Source: Tetmemena sp. SeJ-2015 (lineage: Eukaryota; Ciliophora; Spirotrichea; Sporadotrichida; Oxytrichidae). Taken from it: a DNA stretch of 64,000 nucleotides. Location: assembly GCA_027382625.1 (NCBI GenBank), contig JAJKFJ010022096.1, positions 1 through 64,000 of the forward strand, in the 5' to 3' direction. The position numbers were made by a program, and so were the translations under genes. This document shows positions 58,456 through 64,000 of the stretch, in pieces; the stretch's first letter is position 1, and each line of letters opens with the position of its first letter. The notes under the pieces are model-generated. The model worked only from the letters and a program-made list of their open reading frames with translations. It had not been told where the DNA came from and did not search any database.

Positions 58456-59308
58456 TCAGAATATGTTACACTTGCAGGAGAAGGCGCTTTCATCCAGGTC
58501 AGTGGGAGTGTTGTACTGCTTCCAGCACTCTACCTCGTATATTTGCGCCACCTTCTCGCCTTTCTCAATCTGGTCCCTGAAGGTCAATTTGTGTTGCTTC
58601 TCACCTATCCTTATCAAGTTTCCTAGTCTATCCCTGCGCGGACCTAACTAAATCGTCAGTCACTGAAAAAAAGGAAAATTTATTTAAAGTAATCCTCAAG
58701 TTCTCCGTTAGAAAAAAAAGCCAGAAAGGAATCTGAAAAAAAACTTTAGTAGATCTAAAGCCTTTTTCATTAGGGGTTACTTGAAAACAGCCTGAGTAAT
58801 TTTGCAAGTTAAACCTCTTTAAAGAAGAAGCAACTTGCTAGTGAGTGGACAATTTGGAGTTTTAAAACCAAAACTCCTCCTTTCAAGTTACTCAAGCCAT
58901 ATTTGAAAGTACATTAGCTTACCTGCATTTAGTGAAAATAGAAACTTCTTATTGTAAGTAAGATTGTTAGCATTATAAAAATTTAGTTGAGCAATGAGTG
59001 TTGGATCTCCCCCTACACTTTAGATTCGTTAAGATTTGAAAAGGCATACCTCCAGCGCCCACGCTCGTCATGCTATTCTCCTTGTATTTACTTCCCAGCA
59101 GTATCGATTCTTCTTAAGGAGTGGAGGGATTCAGAGAAATCTTCTTGGAGTTTCCCTGAGGACTGACGGAGTCGCTATTGGATTTGTAGTTGGTGCTGAC
59201 TGAGGAGCGAGTCTGTATTGCGTTGCGCTGCACTCGTTCGTCACCCTGGTCTATTATCTTCTGTTACACAGCGTTCTTGTTAAGTTCGTTGAGCGAGGGC
59301 AAATACAT
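58456..59308 (-). CDS. Small protein with C-terminal CaaX-like motif
   Basis: Minus-strand ATG 59306-59308 starts MYLPSLNELNKNAVQQK. A Ser/Asn-rich part ends SMTSVGAGG at a 406-base insert bounded by AGGT copies (+ strand ACCT at 59048-59051 and 58642-58645). It resumes PRRDRLGNLIRIGEKQHK, LTFRDQIEKGEKVAQIYEVE and ends CKCNIF with TGA 58456-58458. The last four residues C-N-I-F fit a CaaX prenylation box, so the protein may be lipid-anchored, and the preceding CxC could also be acylated. About 150 residues. No family recognised; the segment FRDQIEKGEKVAQIYEVECW is a useful search handle. Confidence 0.68.
58642..59051 (-). other. Long IES with nested hairpins
   Basis: This insert splits the CaaX-type gene and is much longer than its neighbours (about 400 versus 25-90 bases). 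It contains perfect inverted repeats: GCAAGTT/AACTTGC (58804-58810 and 58832-58838), GGAGTTTT/AAAACTCC (58856-58863 and 58870-58877), an outer pair ACTTGAAA/TTTCAAGT (58779-58786 and 58881-58888), and CTTTAG/CTAAAG near 58744-58760. No coding frame is evident. Confidence 0.6.
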
Positions 59309-59545
59309 TTTTATTACCAATTGATTATTCACAGAAAAAGAATTATGAGAAAATATATTTAGCTGTGTGTGCTATTTTGTGCTTTTTATTTTGAGGATAT
59401 TCGGATTTTTAATAATTCTTAGCGACAATAATTTATTATAAGCTCATAAGAGGGCGAAGGAGTTTAAATTGAGATCATCACACTCTCACTTCATTTAAGA
59501 GTAGGCTTTGAATTATTAATTTATTTAGAAAGGCTTATTAAAATA

Positions 59546-61561
59546 ATGGAGCAGCAACCTCAGCAGAGTAAGAAATTAACAATCGCTATTGGAAAGAATG
59601 AATTCTAGTTTTTAAACTGCTTTGATTAGGAAATAGTTATTAAAATTTGGGTATAGAAAAGAAGAAGGGCTCTAAGAAAAAGAAGACTGCCTCACACACA
59701 CAAGGTGGGTTCTCAGCTGGACTGACACAGCCGAATGCAAACGCCCTCTCTGCGGGAGAGAAGTTCCTTACACCCAGTATTGAGTTCTATAAAAACGTTG
59801 CCAGCCAATACAAGATACTTTTAAATGTGTGTGTTCTCTTTATATTTGACTATGATGGATTTAAGAAAACTCTAACCACCTTGAGTATAAACCAGCCAGG
59901 AGCTACTAAGCCAGAATATAACGAGATCAGCAATAAAGGGCAGGAGGCCAAAAGACTTAACTTTGGGAATAGTCTCGCTCCTATCCAGGAGTTCACTGAC
60001 TCTGCTAGCTCAAGGCAAGGTGGTGTAAGCTCTCAGCCCTACATGATGCAGCACTCCAAGGATCTCCGCTCTAGCATGAACCAGTTACAAAAGAATTAAT
60101 AACTTTTTAAGTTAGCTGGCTATGGGGAGAAAAGTACAGGTGCACTAGGAGGGCAGGCATCTCAGCAGTCACTCCTCTCCTCAGGGCAGATGTAGAACGA
60201 CTACTCCACAGCCAACATCTTAAAAAATGCCAAGACCGAGAAGCTGATGCTAGATATCGAGCAGTTCAAGGTGCGCACCAAGAAGGAGTTCGTCCACGAG
60301 GTGCAGGCCAAGGACGAGATCAATAACTACTTCGGCAAAATGAATGAGTGCATAAAAACGTAGATTAAATTATTATATCTTGCATTGAGCAGCTGGTTGG
60401 CAAAGTAGCTGACAGCGTGAGCCAGCACCGCAAGGATTTCTTCGACCGTTTCAAGGGAGAAATCCACAAAGTATTTTCATAGCCATTTTCATTGCATCTC
60501 TTCTCTATTTGGTGAATGTACAACATCCACTCAAACTACCGAGAGCTGCAGGAGTCCACCAACGAGAACCTCAACAAGCTGAAGCTCAAGAAGGAGATCC
60601 TGGACCGTCAAGCGGAGCGTGACTGGTTCAAGAACGAGTGCAACAAGATCGACGGGCGGTGCCACGAGAGGCAGGACGAGCTGACCCGCTGCAAGGACAA
60701 GCACAACGAGCTGCTCCAGGAGAAGAAGTTCCTGGACGAGCAGATCATGACAGCCAGGGAGAACAAGATCAACCTCGCCCGCAGGAAGCAAGAACTCCTT
60801 GACGAGCTTAATGAACTCAAAGAAGGAGAGAAAGCTTTATAGATTGATGTCTGATTTGAAGGAGGGCAGCCTGATGCAGACATCAACAGTGGATTGGTGG
60901 TGAGAGAACCAAACCCTAACGGACTTAACTCACTCAGGAATAATAAAGGGAAGGGCAGCCCTGGCAAGGCAAGAGAAGACCCCAACTATTTCGAGAACTC
61001 AGTACAGAAGTTGAAGGATTTCATAAGCCACCTGCAGAAGAGAAACGAAGTCGAGAGGAGAAACGCCATGTAAGATTAGCATCATAGTTTCATCATTTCG
61101 TTAGGAGAAAGCAATTACAGAGTGAGAAGATTGAGGAGGCGAACTACCCATTTGAAATTATCTTCCAAGACTCACTGCAGTAGGTCAAGGAGGAGATTGT
61201 GGAGCGCCGTCACAAGTCTCAAAGAAGGGGCATGAACACCTCCAAGTCAGCCCTCTCCATCAGGTAAACAGCAGACCCTCAAGCTATGAAGACTCCTGAT
61301 AATCTGCAAGACCACTTCCAGCACAAGTCCATCTTCAATAAGTTCATCATGCATCATTCTTATAGAGGTGTTAAGTTTGACTTGGAAATAGACCACGTTA
61401 AGGCTCAGAGCTTCACAGAGAGTGACAAAAAGAAGGTGATGGAGAACTTCATGGGCAACGAGGAAGTGCTCTTCTTCATCTATGGATTGCTCTTCCCCCA
61501 GTCAGTCATGGCCATGCAGCAGCAACAGTCCATCCAACAAGACGAATCTATCCAGTAGTGA
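59546..61561 (+). CDS. Coiled-coil protein, unknown
   Basis: ATG 59546 starts MEQQPQQS. An insert with pointer AAGAA (near 59570 and 59656) leads to a Lys-rich patch (KKKGSKKKKTASHTQGG). A Ser/Gln-rich region is followed by a long coiled coil in GC-rich sequence: KLMLDIEQFKVRTKKEFVHE, VSQHRKDFFDRFKGEIHK, NYRELQESTNENLNKLKLKK, ECNKIDGRCHERQDELTRCK, KFLDEQIMTARENKINLARR. The C-terminal part is more globular (YRGVKFDLEIDHVKAQSF, GNEEVLFFIYGLLFPQ) and Gln-rich at the end, TGA 61559-61561. About 550 residues with six or so inserts. A basal-body or ciliary structural role is plausible from the coiled coil but not shown. Confidence 0.68.
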
Positions 61562-61783
61562 TTGTCAAAACTAAATGCAAAGAATAAGTATTCAGATATA
61601 TTATTGATTTATCTATCTATCAACCGATTTAATGTTTGAGTGCATCTTAACCTATAAAGTACATTATTACTATAAAATTTCAAACTTACTATATTCTAAT
61701 TCAAATGAGTATATAAGTTAGAGTGATGAGTCTTTGTTTATACTGAAATTCTCTTGTGTTAGTGTGTGTGTATTTGTCTGAGT

Positions 61784-63402
61784 TCAAAGGATATTGATAA
61801 TATCACTGTTCAAACTCTAGACTTGGTTTGGTTAGTTATTCTAATGTCCCTTAGCACCACCAGCATTTTAATGACTGTGGTTTCCATACCCAAATGCATG
61901 GTTGGAGTGTGCTTCTCTCTCCTAGGCAGCAGCTCTCTTGGAATTAAATACACATATTAAAATTTTGAATCATCTTTAGAATTGATCTCCTTATTGAGCT
62001 GGATAGTTTTCCTTTTAAATTACTTCCCGCTTGCTGCCTCTCCTGTGTGCTCGAGCTTATTCTCTGCTTCTATTTGAGATAAACCAAAAGCCTCTTAGCT
62101 CTCCTCTTTAAGAAGTTTATCAGTCTTGAATTGCTGAGCTTGCTTTTGCTTTTGTAAAATGGCTTTCAATCTCTCAATCTGGTTCCTCATGTTCTCATCC
62201 CCAAAATTAAAGGATACTGATCGATAAATAAAACTCTCTATTAAATTAACAAAGCTAGAGGTTTGAGAATCTAATTGCCTCAGATCTAAGTTGCCTAAGA
62301 TGTCTAGAGCCTCCTGGCTTTGAAGGAAAGATTGGAGATTAGACCGGTCGAGACTTGGAAGCTCAGGGTGGGTGTGCAACCCAGAGGAGTTCTTAAAGAT
62401 GCTGAAGTAACTCTTAACATAAAAGCAAGACTACTATAAAAGACATTCATTTATTCTTTTCCTTTTAGTCCTAGTCCTTGCTCTATTTCTTTAAATCTTA
62501 TCTACTGCTCTTTTTGGGCAAGATAAACTCAGCTTACTATAAATCATACTACTACAATTAAACTTTGAAATAGCTTTATCCATCTTCTGAATCCGAAAAT
62601 TGAGCTCAGTCTCTGTTGGGTTGATAACTATCTTCTGATCCTATTATTCCTTCTTCCCCTTGGAAACTTAATCTGGAGAGGTCTTTGCTAACAGTTTATC
62701 CTGGCTCCTTTAACCGGGAGATTCCTAGCCTCTCTTACTCTACTGAGCATCGACCCCCAAACTCTGCCGGCCCTGTCCTTCCTCCCACCTCCTAAATGAG
62801 TCTGAAGAACTTCTCAAACTACTGAAAATGCGATCTGTACACTCGCTTCTCACTGTTCTTATCCTTCTCATTTAAGATAAAATTAAGTCAATAATTCAAT
62901 TTGCTACTCATTTGAAGGGGGCTTCTTCACTACTTAGAGCTGCTGGCTGATTCTAATAGGAGACTGAGACAAACTAAGATCAGATTCTTTCTCCAAGCCA
63001 AGTGAGGTGAATTCTGCATTATGCTGGAGTGAACCCCTGTGCTTCTGTAGCTTACGGTAGGAGTTTCTCCAGTCGTATTGATTGAGTCCTCCTTTATTCG
63101 AGTATTCATGAATCGCATAATCCTCTTAAGGCCTGTTAGAGTCTTTATTGAGCTATGCGAATGCACTATTGGTAGAAGGGTTCCTAGAGTGCAAAGAGGA
63201 TATTGAGTTCAAAGAATTTTTATCATAGCCTACTCGAGAAGAAGGATCTCCTCTCTATTAGAGAGATCTGAGTTGCTGATGTTGAGAGGGGCTGTTGTAG
63301 CCTCGAAGTTACAGAGTGTCAAATGAAACCGCAGGCCCCTACTTCTCAATTGAGAAGCTCTAGTTTCTTTACTTGTTGTTATTGCCATAAGTTATAATAC
63401 AG
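61784..63402 (-). CDS. Unknown Ser/Gln-rich and helical protein
   Basis: Minus strand. An open frame begins near 63402 (GNNNKQRNQSFSIEKQGPAV); no in-frame ATG is visible, so the start may be in an upstream exon. It runs through a disordered part (SLNSISSLHSRNPSTNSAF, EDYAIHEYSNKGGLNQYDW). After inserts near 62900-62870 and 62780 come helical segments (TETELNFRIQKMDKAISKF, NLDLRQLDSQTSSFVNLI, RNQIERLKAILQKQKQAQQF, KTDKLLKEESQEAFGLSQI). The frame remains open to TGA 61784-61786. About 500 residues, no domain recognised. The last 200 bases are less protein-like, and the true end may be earlier. Confidence 0.52.
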
Positions 63403-63600
63403 ACTTAATTTATAATGAGAGGTTTAATTAAGTTGGCAACTGCTACTGCTACCTTAATGGGATTGAAGGGAGAAAGTACAGATGTGAGATTTCTCTATCA
63501 ACAAACTATACATTTAGGATTATCTCTCCTCTAAAGCACTTTCTTCTTTTAAGTTTCAGAAATCATAATTAAAGCATCGTAAACATCATCTCTATCACAA

Positions 63601-64000
63601 TCACTGCTTATTGTGCACATGGTCTATAAGTGCTTTGCAAAGTGCAGGGTGGTTGAACTTCTGCATCTGATCCTGTGCAATTTCCACAAACTTGTCAGTC
63701 TGCACTCTAGAGGCCAGTTTCAAGACCTCAAAAATGACTTGCTGAATCTCTTGATTCTAGTCATCAAGGTGAATGAAGATATTCTTGATCGTGTACTCAT
63801 AGAGGGAGGAGGACCAGGGGTCAGGCAGATAGGTGAAGAATACTTGGAAAGTCTTGGCCGTCTCTACTCTGATAGAGTCTTGAGAATCGTCGAGACGCTT
63901 GAGCAACTCTGGGTAGATCTCCTTGTAATCCTCATCGTCGAATAGCTCGTGAAGGTACTCTATGATGCGCTTGATATAAACCACGCAGGTGAATCTCAGA
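63601..64000 (-). CDS. HEAT-repeat dynein axonemal assembly factor (DNAAF5/HEATR2-like), C-terminus, partial
   Basis: The minus-strand frame enters at the window edge and ends at TGA 63601-63603, giving 130 residues. It shows HEAT-type helix pairs: IKRIIEYLHELFDDEDYKEI, YPELLKRLDDSQDSIRVETA, YEYTIKNIFIHLDDQNQEIQ, VIFEVLKLASRVQTDKFVEI. The YPELLKRLDD...D.IR pattern and position at the extreme C-terminus match my recollection of HEATR2/DNAAF5, a cytoplasmic factor needed to preassemble axonemal dynein arms. Other HEAT proteins remain possible until the rest of the gene is seen. No insert interrupts the visible part. Confidence 0.65.

Noticed and set aside
60531..60985. Long Leu/Val-rich minus-strand frames opposite the coiled-coil gene
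   Set aside because: They mirror GC-rich coding sequence on the + strand; composition is that of an antisense shadow.
61766..61960. Hydrophobic + strand frame
   Set aside because: It lies antisense to the C-terminal part of the 61784-63402 gene and lacks any matching continuation.
63613..63945. Plus-strand frame opposite the HEAT-repeat gene
   Set aside because: The minus strand encodes clear HEAT helices; the plus frame is its shadow.
1..64000. Transposons (telomere-bearing or Tc1/mariner type), tRNA, rRNA, CRISPR arrays
   Set aside because: No transposase-like DDE frame, cloverleaf, rRNA signature or regular repeat-spacer array was seen by eye; a tool-based search could still find a degraded copy.
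1..64000. Treating the window as bacterial or as standard-code eukaryotic DNA
   Set aside because: Conserved domains are repeatedly interrupted by TAA/TAG at Gln-compatible positions, and long frames appear only with UAR read as Gln.

Overview
This window reads as germline (micronuclear) DNA of a spirotrich ciliate of the Oxytricha/Stylonychia/Tetmemena type. Long reading frames appear only if TAA and TAG are read as glutamine and TGA is the sole stop. Most genes are also broken by short AT-rich inserts that are not GT-AG introns. Each such insert is flanked by a short direct repeat (pointer), and deleting the insert plus one repeat copy restores the frame. The E2 gene (insert between two ACAAGA copies), the FKBP gene, the MORN gene and the selenoprotein W gene show this most clearly. 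Ordinary GT-AG introns also occur. The species is not identifiable from the window, and the germline call is an inference from the insert structure.

Layout. 1-930 is a homopolymer-rich contig end. 0.9-12 kb (+): a 5'-truncated gene, a long Gln-rich coiled-coil gene with TFxPK motifs, a ubiquitin E2, and two unknown genes. 12.8-19.5 kb: a scrambled locus. The C-terminal part of an FKBP-TPR gene lies on + at 12776-13617 and its N-terminal part on - at 18228-19520, joined by a 10-base inverted pointer. Two non-contiguous pieces of a P4-ATPase flippase and a complete R3H/fibronectin-like gene sit between them. 19.8-26.2 kb (-): a very large sperm-tail PG-rich (SHIPPO/ODF3-like) repeat protein. 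27.1-31.1 kb: small unknown genes and a SHAQKYF-type MYB factor. 31.6-50.1 kb: large low-complexity or coiled-coil proteins, a secreted protein, a possible C2-like protein and two cysteine-rich single-pass membrane proteins. 50.4-52.5 kb (+): a MORN-repeat protein. 52.6-53.3 kb (-): a selenoprotein W with in-frame TGA in the CxxU motif. 53.4-56.0 kb (-): a pepsin-like aspartyl protease with a membrane segment and, by pointer logic, a WD-like tail. 56.0-63.4 kb: coiled-coil genes and a probable CaaX-tailed protein. 63.6-64.0 kb (-): the C-terminus of a HEAT-repeat dynein assembly factor (DNAAF5/HEATR2-like).

Several products fit ciliary or cytoskeletal roles (SHIPPO repeats, MORN, DNAAF5-like, many coiled coils), as expected for a ciliate. 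Genes are packed 30-700 bases apart on both strands with no operon logic. In this kind of organism each would become its own small macronuclear chromosome after DNA elimination. No transposon, tRNA, rRNA or CRISPR was recognised. All exon and insert boundaries are hand-derived; gene ends are more secure than internal structures.
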